A DNA stretch of 64,000 nucleotides from Nitrospirota bacterium (lineage in GTDB: Bacteria; Nitrospirota; Nitrospiria; Nitrospirales; Nitrospiraceae), in NCBI GenBank assembly GCA_030645475.1, contig JAUSMA010000014.1:62001-126000 (forward strand). Direction: 5' to 3'. The notes under the pieces are model-generated. The model did no database searches. It worked only from the letters and a program-made list of their open reading frames with translations, and was not told the DNA's origin. The translations under genes were made by a program, and so were the position numbers. Position 1 is the stretch's first letter. Each line of letters begins with the position of its first letter. Of the stretch, positions 52,925 to 63,305 are shown in pieces.

Positions 52925-53998
52925 CTAGTTCAGGTTTCGCAAGATCGCCTCACCCATTTCCGTCGTACTGACGAGACGGGTCCCCTGGCTATGAATATCT
53001 TTGGTGCGATAACCAAGTTCGAGAGTTTTCACGATCGCCTGCTCGATGGCTGCCGCTTCCTGATCCAGCCTGAACCCATACGACAGCATCATGGCCGCCG
53101 AGGCAATCGTCGCGATGGGATTCGCGACATTCTTTCCGGCAATGTCCGGCGCGCTGCCGTGAATCGGTTCGAACAGCCCGACCTGCGCACCGATACTGGC
53201 CGACGGCAACATGCCGATGGAGCCGGTTAACATGGCCGCTTCATCGCTCAGAATATCGCCGAAGATATTATTGCAGAGCATCACATCGAACTGACGCGGG
53301 TTGCGGACAAGCTGCATCGCGGCGTTGTCGACATAGATATGGCTCAGCTCCACATCCTGATAACCCTTATGGGTCTCGATGACGACTCGACGCCAGAGTT
53401 CGGACGACTCCAGCACGTTCGCTTTGTCAACGGACATCACTTTGCTCCGACGTTTTCTCGCCGCTTCGAACGCCACTTTCGCGATGCGCGCGATTTCTTC
53501 AGTCGTATAGACCTCGGTGTTGAACCCTCGTTCGCTCCCGTTCGGCAGCTTCTCGATACCTTTCGGCTTCCCGAAATAAATGCCGCCCGTCAGTTCCCGG
53601 ATGACGAGGATGTCGATGCCCTCGATGACCTCGCGTTTGAGCGTGGAGGCATCGGCCAACATCGGGTACAACTTCGCCGGCCGCAAATTCGCATAGAGGC
53701 CCAGGTGTTCCCGCAAACCCAGCAGCGCGCGTTCCGGCCGCAAACTGTATTCCAGCCCTTCCCACTTGGGGCCGCCGACTGCACCGAGCAAGACGGCATC
53801 GCTCTGTTTGGCCAGAGTCAACGTCTCCTGTGGAAGCGGGACGCCGACTTTGTCGATGGCCTGGCCACCGACATCGCCGGACACGAACTCGAACTGATGC
53901 TGGAACTTCTCAGCTATGGCCTTCAGCACCTTCACGGCTTCAGGAACGATCTCTCGGCCTACTCCATCGCCAGCTAATACCGCAATCTTCGCCTTCAC
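52925..53998 (-). CDS. leuB: 3-isopropylmalate dehydrogenase
   Basis: A 357-residue enzyme that oxidatively decarboxylates 3-isopropylmalate in leucine synthesis. Motifs: [95 protein letters not shown]. Length normal. GTG start at 53998. Confidence 0.97.
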   Translation of the reverse strand: MKAKIAVLAGDGVGREIVPEAVKVLKAIAEKFQHQFEFVSGDVGGQAIDKVGVPLPQETLTLAKQSDAVLLGAVGGPKWEGLEYSLRPERALLGLREHLGLYANLRPAKLYPMLADASTLKREVIEGIDILVIRELTGGIYFGKPKGIEKLPNGSERGFNTEVYTTEEIARIAKVAFEAARKRRSKVMSVDKANVLESSELWRRVVIETHKGYQDVELSHIYVDNAAMQLVRNPRQFDVMLCNNIFGDILSDEAAMLTGSIGMLPSASIGAQVGLFEPIHGSAPDIAGKNVANPIATIASAAMMLSYGFRLDQEAAAIEQAIVKTLELGYRTKDIHSQGTRLVSTTEMGEAILRNLN

Positions 53999-54039
53999 AG
54001 AGCACTCTCCCTCGTTACGCGTGATGAACGCATCAGCCT

Positions 54040-54402
54040 CTATTCCAGAACTTCTTCATCCTCTAGCCGCCAAGCGGGATCGACCAGGCAAAGAAACTCG
54101 ATGGCAGTGGATCCACTATTCTCTAACGACTGCCTAGCCCCTGGAGGCACATACACAGTGGCGCCGGCTTCAACTGCGACAGCCGAATCGTCCACCGTCA
54201 ATATTCCTCGACCGGCGATGATGTAGTAGACCTCGGACGAGGTCAGCCTGTGCCATTTCGACCGACCGCCTGGAGCCAAGGTTCCATGCGCCAGGCTATA
54301 CCCAAGTGTGAGCGGCTGCTTCGCCGGATGCAGAAGCTCGCGGAGGACGGTGTGATCGCCGGCCAGAAACTCCGGCCGATCCCCCAGGGTGACATGAACC
54401 AC
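54040..54402 (-). CDS. cupin-domain protein
   Basis: About 120 residues in a single cupin fold ([48 protein letters not shown]). One cupin metal-site histidine is plain (WHR); the second motif has Gln instead of His (ARQSLEN). The frame is open to 54420 (TTG), but GTG 54402 has GAGG six bases upstream, so I chose it. It sits between leuA and leuB. A sugar- or metal-binding role is typical of the fold but not shown. Confidence 0.8.
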   Translation of the reverse strand: MVHVTLGDRPEFLAGDHTVLRELLHPAKQPLTLGYSLAHGTLAPGGRSKWHRLTSSEVYYIIAGRGILTVDDSAVAVEAGATVYVPPGARQSLENSGSTAIEFLCLVDPAWRLEDEEVLE

Positions 54403-54474
54403 CGCGCACCTCACAGCCAACGAAAAAGTCCCGCCTCCAGGCCGGAGCCGGTGACTTTACCGTGGCCACTTTCC

Positions 54475-56022
54475 TTAAATCAAGTTCACCTTCTGCTCGC
54501 CCTGCGCCTGCTTTCCCGCCAAATACAATAGCTTGTTCAACGCGTTGAGATAGGCACGGGCGGACGCCATGATGATGTCTGTATCCGCTCCATGGCCCGA
54601 TACGGTGCGCCCATCCTCTTGAACCTTGACCGAGACTTCACCCTGAGCATCGGTCCCCCCCGTGATCGCCTTCACGACATACATGAGGAGCGTGCTCTTC
54701 GTCTGCGTGATCGCGGCAATGGTCCGATAGACGGCATCCACGGGCCCATCGCCTGTCCCCGTCTGAACGATCGTTCGTCCGTCGATCTCAAGTTCGACCG
54801 TCGCGGTCGGTACTTGATCCGTTCCGCTGGCCGCATGGAACGACTTCAAGGTGATCCGATCGGCCATTTTGATCAACTCTTCGGAGACAATCACTTCGAG
54901 ATCCTCTTCGTAGATCTCCTTCTTCTGGTCGGCCAGCTTCTTGAACCGCTCGAACGCGTGGTTCACCTCTTCGTCCGAGAGCGTATAGCCCAGCTCTACC
55001 AGTCTCTGGCGAAACGCATGCCGTCCTGAAAGCTTCCCCATGACCATCTTGCCCTCGACCAGCCCGATCGTCTCCGGCTTCATAATTTCATAGGTCGTCT
55101 TGTCCTTCAGCAGCCCGTCCTGGTGAATGCCGGACGTATGGGCAAAGGCATTCGCCCCGACGATCGCCTTATTCGGCTGCACCACCATGCCGGTGATCTT
55201 GCTGACCAATCGGCTGGTCTTCGAAATCTCTTCGGTATGAATCTTCGTGTCGGCTTGATAGAAGTCTTTCCTGGTCCTGAGTCCCATGACGATTTCTTCC
55301 AACGCCGTATTCCCTGCCCGCTCACCGATCCCATTGATCGTGCACTCGACCTGGCCCGCTCCTTCGAACACCGCAGCCAAACTATTCCCCACTGCAAGGC
55401 CGAGGTCGTTGTGGCAATGGACTGAGATCACCGCCTTCGCACTGTTGGACACCTGCTCGCGAATACCTCGAATAAGCCGTCCAAACTCTTGTGGCACCGC
55501 ATAACCGACCGTATCGGGAATATTGATCGTCCCGGCTCCTGCGGCAATCACCGCTTCAATGACCTCATAGAGATAGGCGGGATCGGAGCGACTGGCATCC
55601 ATAGGAGAAAACTCCACATCGTCGACATAGCCCCTCGCTCGTTGTACCATCTCCACCGCGCGCTTCTTCGCCTCGTCTCGCGTCATGCGAAACTGATGTT
55701 TCAAGTGAATATCCGACGTCGAGAGAAACGTATGAATGCGGACCTTTGGCGCCCCCTTTAAGGCCTCCCAGGCTCGATCGATATCCTCTGGGCGTGCTCG
55801 CGCCAAGCTACAAATCGTCGGCCCCTCCACCTCCTGCGCGATCCGCCGCACCGCTTCAAAATCTCCGGGCGAACTGTATGCAAATCCGGCTTCGATGATA
55901 TCGACCCCTAACCGCGCCAGCTGCTTCGCCACCATGATCTTCTCTTCTACATTCATGCTGGCGCCGGGAGATTGCTCTCCGTCACGCAAGGTCGTATCGA
56001 AAATTTTGATTATCCTGGTCAT
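54475..56022 (-). CDS. leuA: 2-isopropylmalate synthase
   Basis: A 515-residue enzyme catalysing the first committed step of leucine synthesis, acetyl-CoA plus 2-ketoisovalerate. The catalytic domain starts [18 protein letters not shown]; metal/substrate motifs include [39 protein letters not shown]. The C-terminal LeuA dimer domain (about 385-500), which senses leucine, is present. Transcription is under T-box control with a dispersed repeat between terminator and start. AGAGAGG precedes the ATG. Confidence 0.97.
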   Translation of the reverse strand: MTRIIKIFDTTLRDGEQSPGASMNVEEKIMVAKQLARLGVDIIEAGFAYSSPGDFEAVRRIAQEVEGPTICSLARARPEDIDRAWEALKGAPKVRIHTFLSTSDIHLKHQFRMTRDEAKKRAVEMVQRARGYVDDVEFSPMDASRSDPAYLYEVIEAVIAAGAGTINIPDTVGYAVPQEFGRLIRGIREQVSNSAKAVISVHCHNDLGLAVGNSLAAVFEGAGQVECTINGIGERAGNTALEEIVMGLRTRKDFYQADTKIHTEEISKTSRLVSKITGMVVQPNKAIVGANAFAHTSGIHQDGLLKDKTTYEIMKPETIGLVEGKMVMGKLSGRHAFRQRLVELGYTLSDEEVNHAFERFKKLADQKKEIYEEDLEVIVSEELIKMADRITLKSFHAASGTDQVPTATVELEIDGRTIVQTGTGDGPVDAVYRTIAAITQTKSTLLMYVVKAITGGTDAQGEVSVKVQEDGRTVSGHGADTDIIMASARAYLNALNKLLYLAGKQAQGEQKVNLI

Positions 56023-56044
56023 GACTTCACCTCTCTTCTCTGGT

Positions 56045-56169
56045 GAGATTGCTCAAAATACTTTTCCCGCAAGGCCGCAGGAAGCGGGACGACTGAGGCG
56101 TACCCGTAGGGTACGTCGCAGGGAGGCACGCGACCGAGAACGCTGAGGGAAAGCATTTTCAGCAATCTC
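56045..56169. repeat. dispersed palindromic repeat (REP/MITE-like), copy 2
   Basis: 125 bp with inverted ends GAGATTGCTCAAAATACTTT (56045-56064) and its near complement ending at 56169. The core, CGTACCCTACGGGTACGCCTCAG on the minus strand, matches the copy at 10381. The element lies in the leuA 5' untranslated region, between the T-run of the T-box terminator and the start codon. Confidence 0.8.
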
Positions 56170-56170
56170 A

Positions 56171-56428
56171 AATAAAAAAACCTCCATCCCTACGCCCAGG
56201 GACGGAGGCTTGAGAAGCTCCGTGGTACCACCCTGATTTAGCCATGAACAACGCGCTCGCTGCTCACGACCCTTCATTGCGCCCGGTCACGGGGGCGAAA
56301 CGGAATCCATTACTCGGGTTTCACGGATTCTGGCTCAGAGGCGAGTTCGGCGCCGCACAGGCTGGTTTGCACCATTCACCAGCTCTCTCACTGCTATGCG
56401 AATCGCGTACTACTCCTCGTCGCAGCCA
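56171..56428 (-). promoter_or_regulatory. T-box riboswitch, leucine type
   Basis: Read on the minus strand, GAGAGAGCTGGTGAATGGTG is the distal part of stem I, GAACTC (56348-56343) contains specifier CUC for leucine, and the T-box GGGTGGTACCACGG (56233-56220) holds UGGU, which fits an A discriminator (ACCA end) as in tRNA-Leu. The terminator CCTCCGTCCC/GGGATGGAGG with a T-run (56208-56174) follows. Uncharged tRNA-Leu should let transcription pass into leuA. Confidence 0.93.
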
Positions 56429-56441
56429 CGAACAATTCAAT

Positions 56442-57233
56442 TCAGACTGACTGCTCGGTCTTGGCCGGTGAACGCTTCCCGGACATTTTTGCAACAAGCC
56501 CGACGAGCCGTTCTGCCGGACCGAGCAAGGCATACCCGGCGAATATGACAAACAACATGACCGGGGGCCAGGCGGCGACGAGCATGAGTGCGAGAATTCC
56601 CCACACGAGATACGTAATGTGCCGCCCGCCGCGAAACTTCAGATCTTTAAAGCTTCGATACTTAATGGTGCTGACCATCAAGAATGAAAGAGTCAGGGTC
56701 ACAATCAGGACCAGAAGAGGCTTCACTTCCGTACCAATCCTGACGCTATAGTGATCGAAAATCACGAGTGAAGCCACGACCCCCGCCGCCGCAGGAATGG
56801 CGAGCCCGGTAAAATACTTGCCGTCCGACGTAGCGACAGTCGAATTAAATCGAGCCAACCGAACTGCCCCCATCGCGACATAGGCAAACATCACCGCAAT
56901 ACCAAATGTCCCCTGTCCGCTCAGGGCCCAAGAGTAAATCAAGAGGCCGGGGGCGACTCCGAACGACACCACGTCTGACAACGAGTCGTATTCGAGACCG
57001 AAATGGCTGGTGCTGTTCGTTAACCGCGCCGACTTTCCATCAAGCACGTCGAAGATCATAGCCACCAGAATGGCGACGGCTGCGACCATGTAGTTCGCAT
57101 TGAACACCGATAATATCGAAAAGACACCGCAGAGCAGATTCCCTGTCGTGAACAGATTCGGAATCAGGTGCATGGCGGCCTTACGCCGTTTCCCATCTCT
57201 GCCGAATGATTGACGCAGCGCAGTAGTTTTCAT
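56442..57233 (-). CDS. pssA: CDP-diacylglycerol-serine O-phosphatidyltransferase
   Basis: A 263-residue membrane enzyme making phosphatidylserine. The CDP-alcohol phosphotransferase motif is DVLDGKSARLTNSTSHFGLEYDSLSD (DG-x2-AR-x8-G-x3-D-x3-D). About eight helices. It overlaps psd by four bases, so both steps from CDP-diacylglycerol to phosphatidylethanolamine are encoded together. The T-box leader of leuA begins just after its stop. Confidence 0.95.
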   Translation of the reverse strand: MKTTALRQSFGRDGKRRKAAMHLIPNLFTTGNLLCGVFSILSVFNANYMVAAVAILVAMIFDVLDGKSARLTNSTSHFGLEYDSLSDVVSFGVAPGLLIYSWALSGQGTFGIAVMFAYVAMGAVRLARFNSTVATSDGKYFTGLAIPAAAGVVASLVIFDHYSVRIGTEVKPLLVLIVTLTLSFLMVSTIKYRSFKDLKFRGGRHITYLVWGILALMLVAAWPPVMLFVIFAGYALLGPAERLVGLVAKMSGKRSPAKTEQSV

Positions 57234-57880
57234 GGCAATTCTCCCAAGATGGTTTGGCCACCTTTGACTCGATCGCCGACTGCAACTTTCAGAACCGTCC
57301 CGAGAGGAAGAAACGTATCCATCCGCGATCCGAATCGAATCAGCCCAAACCGCTCACCGAGTATGGCCCGATCCCCGGCTGAAATCCAACAGACAATCCG
57401 CCTGGCAATTAATCCGGCCACCTGCACACAAAGCACCTTTGCGCCCTGAGCCGTCCGAATCATTAACGCATTTTGTTCGTTTCGCAACGTGGCATCAGGT
57501 CTGCTGGCCACGAGAAACAAACCCGGCTGATACTGCACCTCCTCGACGACCCCTTCGCAGGGAATCCGATTAATATGCACATCGAATACGTTCAAGAAGA
57601 TGGTGACGCGGATGCTGCGATCCTTGATGAATCGAGGTTCGAACTCCTCTTCGATGGCGATGACTTTTCCGTCACCGGATGCCACGAGGAGACGAGGCCC
57701 CTGAGGGATCACTCGATGGGGGTTGCGGAAAAACCAGGCGACAAACAGCGTCAGAATCGCCCCACCCACCGCGATGAAAGCCCAACCAAGCATTCCTGCT
57801 AGCAGTGTAACGCCAACAGCAGCCCCGATGAAGGGAATTCCTTCTTTGGCAAACGGGATGCCGACGGCACGATCTGCCAC
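57230..57880 (-). CDS. psd: phosphatidylserine decarboxylase proenzyme
   Basis: A 216-residue short-form (archaeal-like, about 210 residue) decarboxylase. Self-cleavage at Gly-Ser in LIRFGSRMDTFLPLG would create the pyruvoyl group. N-terminal helices at about 14-47 anchor it. VFLNVFDVHINRIPCEGVVEEV is the catalytic His/Asp region in the family. GTG 57880 has GAGG five bases upstream. It lies 18 bp after ilvC. Confidence 0.93.
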   Translation of the reverse strand: MADRAVGIPFAKEGIPFIGAAVGVTLLAGMLGWAFIAVGGAILTLFVAWFFRNPHRVIPQGPRLLVASGDGKVIAIEEEFEPRFIKDRSIRVTIFLNVFDVHINRIPCEGVVEEVQYQPGLFLVASRPDATLRNEQNALMIRTAQGAKVLCVQVAGLIARRIVCWISAGDRAILGERFGLIRFGSRMDTFLPLGTVLKVAVGDRVKGGQTILGELP

Positions 57881-57898
57881 AAAGACCTCAATTCTTTC

Positions 57899-58915
<1,017 letters not shown>

Positions 58916-58976
58916 TCACTCCTTGGGTAATAGTCGTATCAGGAAACTGATGGGACGATTGGGTCCGAGGTGACGC

Positions 58977-59495
58977 CTATTCGCGGGCAACTTTTTTCGT
59001 CTGCAGGCTCGTCGAGCGAATCGACTCACGGGCGACCGCGACCCGTCCGGTCCTGGTGAGCTCTTTGATGCCGAGTGGTTGCAGCAGGTTGATGATCGCT
59101 TCGATCTTGTGAGGATCCCCGGTCACTTCAATCGTGTAGGTTGCCGGTGTGGAGTCGATGACATTGGCCCGGAAAATATCGGCAATCCGTAACGCTTCTG
59201 CGCGATCTTCCGGCCGCGTATGCACTTTGATGAGTGCAGTCTCCCGCGAGACAAAATCGCTCTCATTCAAATCCACGACCTTGATGACGTCGATCAGTTT
59301 GTTGAGCTGTTTCACGATCTGTTCGATGATCCGATCGTCTCCGGAGGTGACGATGGTCATCTGCGACATGGACGGATCGAGCGTCGGCGCCACGGAGAGA
59401 CTTTCGATGTTGAACCCACGACCGCTGAACAAGCCGGCGACGCGAGACAGCGAGCCAAACTTATTCTCTACCGTTATCGAAATAATGTGTTCCAT
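58977..59495 (-). CDS. ilvH: acetolactate synthase small (regulatory) subunit
   Basis: About 172 residues with an ACT domain start MEHIISITVENKFGSLSRVAGLFSGRGFN and the family LIKVHTRPEDRAEALRIADIFRANVID. The ACT domain binds valine and confers feedback inhibition. The frame is open to GTG 59516; TTG 59501 has GGAG six bases upstream and is a real alternative. I give ATG 59495 because it fits family N-termini. It follows ilvB closely. Confidence 0.95.
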   Translation of the reverse strand: MEHIISITVENKFGSLSRVAGLFSGRGFNIESLSVAPTLDPSMSQMTIVTSGDDRIIEQIVKQLNKLIDVIKVVDLNESDFVSRETALIKVHTRPEDRAEALRIADIFRANVIDSTPATYTIEVTGDPHKIEAIINLLQPLGIKELTRTGRVAVARESIRSTSLQTKKVARE

Positions 59496-59519
59496 ACCCA
59501 ATCTGTACTCCGACACCGT

Positions 59520-61295
59520 TTAGGCCGTGAGGATCGTGTCCGAATCCTTCGGCGTCACTTGCCCGGATCCTGCCTGCTTACTTTTCAAGGCTGGAGGATC
59601 TTCCAGGAGCATCTCATGATTACAACCGCCGGCGGGGATCATCGGATAGACGTTCTCATATCGATACGTCGGCACATCGACGATCACCGGCTTGTTCACG
59701 GCAATCGCTGCCTTCAAGACATCATCGATTTCAGAAGGCTTACTGGCCCGAAGACCGACAGCTCCGTAGGCTTCCGCCAACTTCACAAAGTCCGGCGTTG
59801 TTTCCAGATCGCTCGACGCATACCGTCCTTCGTAGAAAAGATCCTGCCATTGACGGACCATTCCATGAAACCGGTTATTGAGCACGATAATCTTCACCGG
59901 CAACTTATGCACGACGGCTGTCGCCATTTCCTGCATATTCATCTGGATACTGCCGTCGCCAGCGATACAGAGCACCAACCGGCCTGGGAATGCCGCCTGC
60001 GCCCCCATGGCGGCAGGAAACCCGAACCCCATGGTCCCAAGCCCCCCCGAAGTCAACCAGCGGTTCGGCTTGGCCAACTTAAAATACTGGGCGGCCCACA
60101 TCTGATGTTGCCCCACATCAGTCGACACAATCGGGTCCAGATCTTTTGTCAGTTCATAGAGCCGCTTGATCACGTACTGCGGTTTGGTCGGACCATCAGC
60201 GGCCTGTTGATAGGCAAGAGGATTGGCCTGTTGCCATTCACGAAGCTGATTCCACCAAGGCTTGCGCAATTCGCGTTGATCGCCGTTCACCGTGGCACGA
60301 AGAATCTGGAGTAACTCGCGAAGCACGGTCTTACAATCGCCAACGATCGGGATATCGACATTCACATTCTTCCGAATCGAGGTCGGATCGATATCGATGT
60401 GGATGACCTTGGCATGCGGGCAAAACTCAGAAACCTTTCCCGTCACACGATCATCAAACCGTGCCCCAATGGCCACAACCAGATCGGAATAATGCATCGC
60501 CATATTCGCACAATAGGTGCCATGCATGCCCAACATACCCAGGGACTGAGGGTGCTCGCCAGGGAAAGCCCCGAGACCCATCAAGGTCATGTCGACCGGC
60601 ATATGGGTCAGCTCAGCCAACTCCAGTAACTCTTGTGATGCACCCGAGAAGATGACGCCGCCACCGACGTACAGGATCGGCTTCTTCGCCTTCGTCATGG
60701 CCTCAGCCGCTTGCTTAATCTGCCACTTATTGCCTTCATAGACGGGGTTATAACTGCGGATTGAGACGGAACTCGGATAGGTAAATTCCGCCTTGTCCAT
60801 CGATACGTCTTTGGGAATGTCGACGAGCACCGGACCTGGACGCCCTGTCGTCGCAATGTAGAACGCTTCTTTGATCGTCGTCGCCAAATCGGCGACATTC
60901 TTCACGAGAAAGTTGTACTTGGTGCAAGGACGGCTCAAGCCGATATTGTCCGCTTCTTGGAATGCGTCATTCCCAATCAGGCTCGTCGGCACTTGCCCGG
61001 TAAAGCAGACCATCGGCACCGAATCCATGTAGGCATCAGCCAACGCCGTGATGACATTGGTCATGCCTGGCCCTGAGGTCACAAGACAGACCCCAGCCTT
61101 ACCTGTTGCCTTAGCATAGCCTTCCGCCATATGGCCCGCACCCTGTTCATGACGAGTGAGGACCACCTCAATATCTTTCTGCTGGTGAAGCATGTCGAAA
61201 ATCTTCAATACGACACCACCGGGAAGCGCAAAAACCGTTTTCACGCCTTCCCGCTTGAGGCATTCGATGAGGATTTCAGCACCTGTGAGCTTCAT
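59520..61295 (-). CDS. ilvB: acetolactate synthase large (catalytic) subunit
   Basis: A 591-residue thiamine-diphosphate enzyme, first gene of the branched-chain series. N-terminal MKLTGAEILIECLKREGVKTVFALPGG; ThDP-binding region GDGSIQMNMQEMATAVVHKLPVKIIVLNN; the QEADNIGLSRPCTKYNFLVK stretch binds substrate/FAD. ATG 61295 has GGAGG seven bases upstream. A promoter candidate is at 61440-61469. Confidence 0.98.
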   Translation of the reverse strand: MKLTGAEILIECLKREGVKTVFALPGGVVLKIFDMLHQQKDIEVVLTRHEQGAGHMAEGYAKATGKAGVCLVTSGPGMTNVITALADAYMDSVPMVCFTGQVPTSLIGNDAFQEADNIGLSRPCTKYNFLVKNVADLATTIKEAFYIATTGRPGPVLVDIPKDVSMDKAEFTYPSSVSIRSYNPVYEGNKWQIKQAAEAMTKAKKPILYVGGGVIFSGASQELLELAELTHMPVDMTLMGLGAFPGEHPQSLGMLGMHGTYCANMAMHYSDLVVAIGARFDDRVTGKVSEFCPHAKVIHIDIDPTSIRKNVNVDIPIVGDCKTVLRELLQILRATVNGDQRELRKPWWNQLREWQQANPLAYQQAADGPTKPQYVIKRLYELTKDLDPIVSTDVGQHQMWAAQYFKLAKPNRWLTSGGLGTMGFGFPAAMGAQAAFPGRLVLCIAGDGSIQMNMQEMATAVVHKLPVKIIVLNNRFHGMVRQWQDLFYEGRYASSDLETTPDFVKLAEAYGAVGLRASKPSEIDDVLKAAIAVNKPVIVDVPTYRYENVYPMIPAGGCNHEMLLEDPPALKSKQAGSGQVTPKDSDTILTA

Positions 61296-61402
61296 GATAG
61301 AACCTCCATCCATCCCGCCGGTGAAAACCGAACGGAGGAATCGGCACGATAGGCGGCGTTGCGGCTTATCCTAAATAGACCGGACACGAATCCCATGATA
61401 AC

Positions 61403-61469
61403 TCAGAACGTTCTGAAAAATCAGGGATAAAGATGTATGATCCTAGCATCACATATTTCATCGCGTCAA
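61403..61469 (-). promoter_or_regulatory. ilvB promoter and downstream palindrome
   Basis: On the minus strand TTGACG (61469-61464), an 18-bp spacer and TAGGAT (61445-61440) form a promoter. A perfect 14-bp palindrome TCAGAACGTTCTGA lies at 61403-61416, just after the expected start site, and could be an operator or a hairpin. The regulator is unknown. Confidence 0.5.
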
Positions 61470-61570
61470 TAGTGCGGCATACCACGCCCACTGCTCGCTG
61501 ACAGTCTCCCTCCCCACATGATATCGTTCAAATCATCCAGCACATGCTGTTGGCCCTGAGTCGTCACTCC

Positions 61571-61879
61571 ATGAACATGCCAGTCCATGTGACCATTCTC
61601 TCTCGTGAAGACTGCCATCTCTGCCATGTCATCTTCCGTATCGCAGTGCATCTCCAGGCAGAGCTGAACATCACCACAAAAAAAGTGGACGTTGAGGGCG
61701 ATAGCGCTTTGACGGAACGTTATGGATCGAGAGTTCCCGTCGTCCTCATCGACGAGGTCGAACACTTCTCAGGGAAAGTGACAGAGGGGGAGCTCCGTCG
61801 AGCGATAAAAAAAGCGCGGTGGAGAAGACCTATAAGCCGGATTCTGTCCCGTCTGGGATGTGGTCCCAAGCGGGGGTGA
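61571..61879 (+). CDS. glutaredoxin/thioredoxin-fold protein (DUF836-like)
   Basis: About 102 residues. The thioredoxin-fold motif is CHLC near residue 15 (ILSREDCHLCHVIF), then the cis-proline block RVPVVLIDEVEHFSGKVTEGELRRAI. A short basic tail follows. It probably exchanges disulfides or binds a small electrophile. The frame is open to 61544. The 3' end overlaps rnpB by 59 bp in antisense, including the rnpB terminator region. Confidence 0.8.
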   Translation: MNMPVHVTILSREDCHLCHVIFRIAVHLQAELNITTKKVDVEGDSALTERYGSRVPVVLIDEVEHFSGKVTEGELRRAIKKARWRRPISRILSRLGCGPKRG

Positions 61880-62250
61880 TCATTTCTCTGGGATCCGAGT
61901 TGCCTCGAACCTCAAGCGACCTACCCGAAGACCTCGGCCGGGCCAGCCGGTCGCCGACTCTCCGAGGAAAGCCGACAGATGTCTTCCTATTTGGCCTTGC
62001 ATCGGGCGACGCTTACCGTGCCAGTGATGTTACCACCACCGCGGTGGGCTCTTACCCCGCCGTTTCACCCTTACCTGATCCTCAGCGACAAGATTTGCAC
62101 CTCATCGCCTTGGCCATCGGCGGTTTGTTCTCTGTGGTGCTGGTGTCGGATCGCTCCGCCTGGGAGTTACCCAGCGCCCTGCCCATGAAGTCCGGACTTT
62201 CCTCTAAGAGCGTTGCCGCCCCAAGCGATCACCCGGTCTTCTCCCTCGCG
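61821..62250 (-). ncRNA. rnpB: RNase P RNA (class A)
   Basis: Read on the minus strand it has GAGGAAAGTCCGGACT near the 5' end, GGGTAACTCCCAGG, GGGTGAAACGGCGGGGTAAGAGC, GGACAGAATCCGGCTTATAGG at the 3' end, and P1 pairing GGAGAAGACC with GGTCTTCTCC (62244-62235 and 61830-61821). All are diagnostic of bacterial RNase P RNA. A T-run on the minus strand (61813-61807) ends the transcript. Size about 430 nt. Confidence 0.97.
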
Positions 62251-62257
62251 CGATCAG

Positions 62258-62286
62258 AGTATAGAAAGGGGACACCACGGATGCAA
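62258..62286 (-). promoter_or_regulatory. rnpB promoter
   Basis: TTGCAT (62286-62281), a 17-bp spacer and TATACT (62263-62258), read on the minus strand, start transcription about eight bases before the RNA's P1 stem. Confidence 0.7.
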
Positions 62287-62343
62287 GTCCGTACCCTTAT
62301 GCTCCTGCCATCCGAAGCAAACGTGTCCTGCCAGAAGACTGAA

Positions 62344-63207
62344 TTAGCGCAGCGTCGGCAATGCCAAGGCCTGCGCAGCCTGTTTCGATTGGAAAATCCC
62401 CATCGCCTCCGGCATCCACTGTTTCAGCTGATCGATTCTGGTCTCATTACTCGGATGAGTCGACATGAACTCTGAAGGACCACCACCGCCCGACAACTGC
62501 GCCATCCGCTCCCAAAGGGACACGGACTCACGTGGATCGTACCCCGCATCGGCAGCAAGGAGAATTCCGATGTAGTCCGCTTCCGATTCATGCTTCCGAC
62601 TGAACGGCAACAAGACTCCTACCTGGGCACCCGCACCAAGCGCCGCCATTGCGGCTTGAGACATCATCCCGCCGCCGCCAGCCGCTCCTGCCGCGGCTCC
62701 AGCCACCTGTAAGGCCGCATTCGTCAATTGCCCCTGGCTCATCCGTTCGGCCCCGTGACGGGCAAGCGCATGCACAACTTCATGTCCCATGACCGCTGCC
62801 AATCCAGCCTCAGTCCGTGCCACTGGGAAAATTCCTGTATAAACCGCAATCTTGCCTCCGGGTAATGCGAAGGCATTCATGGTTTTATCGTCTTTGATGA
62901 CGATCACTTCCCACTGAAACTGCTGGGCCATTTCAGCATATTTTGAACGTTTCGCAGCCTCAATAATTCGTGCAGCTACCCGCTTCACTGGCTCAATCTC
63001 TCGAGGATCTTGCGACTGTCGAAGCTTGGGGTCGGTCTTCACCTGACTATAGGCCTGCGCGCCCATCTGCATTTCTTGTGGCACGGATGTGATCAGCAAC
63101 TGTGACCGACCCGTATAGGGATTCGTCTCGCATCCGCTGACCGCCAGCAGTCCGAATCCCGCCACCACCAACAATCCTCTGTGCAAGAAGGACGTCCATG
63201 CCTGCAT
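62344..63207 (-). CDS. M48-family metalloprotease, lipoprotein
   Basis: A 287-residue precursor with lipoprotein signal VVAGFGLLAVSGC. The catalytic HExxH is HEVVH in AAVMGHEVVHALARHGAERMS, and a later glutamate in FSRKHESEADYIGILLA completes the gluzincin zinc site. It resembles periplasmic YggG/LoiP-type proteases for quality control of outer-membrane proteins. AGGAGG precedes the ATG. Divergent from the RNase HIII gene. Confidence 0.93.
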   Translation of the reverse strand: MQAWTSFLHRGLLVVAGFGLLAVSGCETNPYTGRSQLLITSVPQEMQMGAQAYSQVKTDPKLRQSQDPREIEPVKRVAARIIEAAKRSKYAEMAQQFQWEVIVIKDDKTMNAFALPGGKIAVYTGIFPVARTEAGLAAVMGHEVVHALARHGAERMSQGQLTNAALQVAGAAAGAAGGGGMMSQAAMAALGAGAQVGVLLPFSRKHESEADYIGILLAADAGYDPRESVSLWERMAQLSGGGGPSEFMSTHPSNETRIDQLKQWMPEAMGIFQSKQAAQALALPTLR

Positions 63208-63305
63208 CGCACTTCCTCCTAAAAATCACCCGTCGTCTACGAGTGTAAAAATTGACCGTCCCTTGAGGCTCTGTTAGATTACCGCGCCGCAATGAAAATC
63301 TCTAC

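Noticed and set aside
61819-62475. Open frame on the plus strand across rnpB
   Set aside because: It is the antisense of RNase P RNA and has no protein features.
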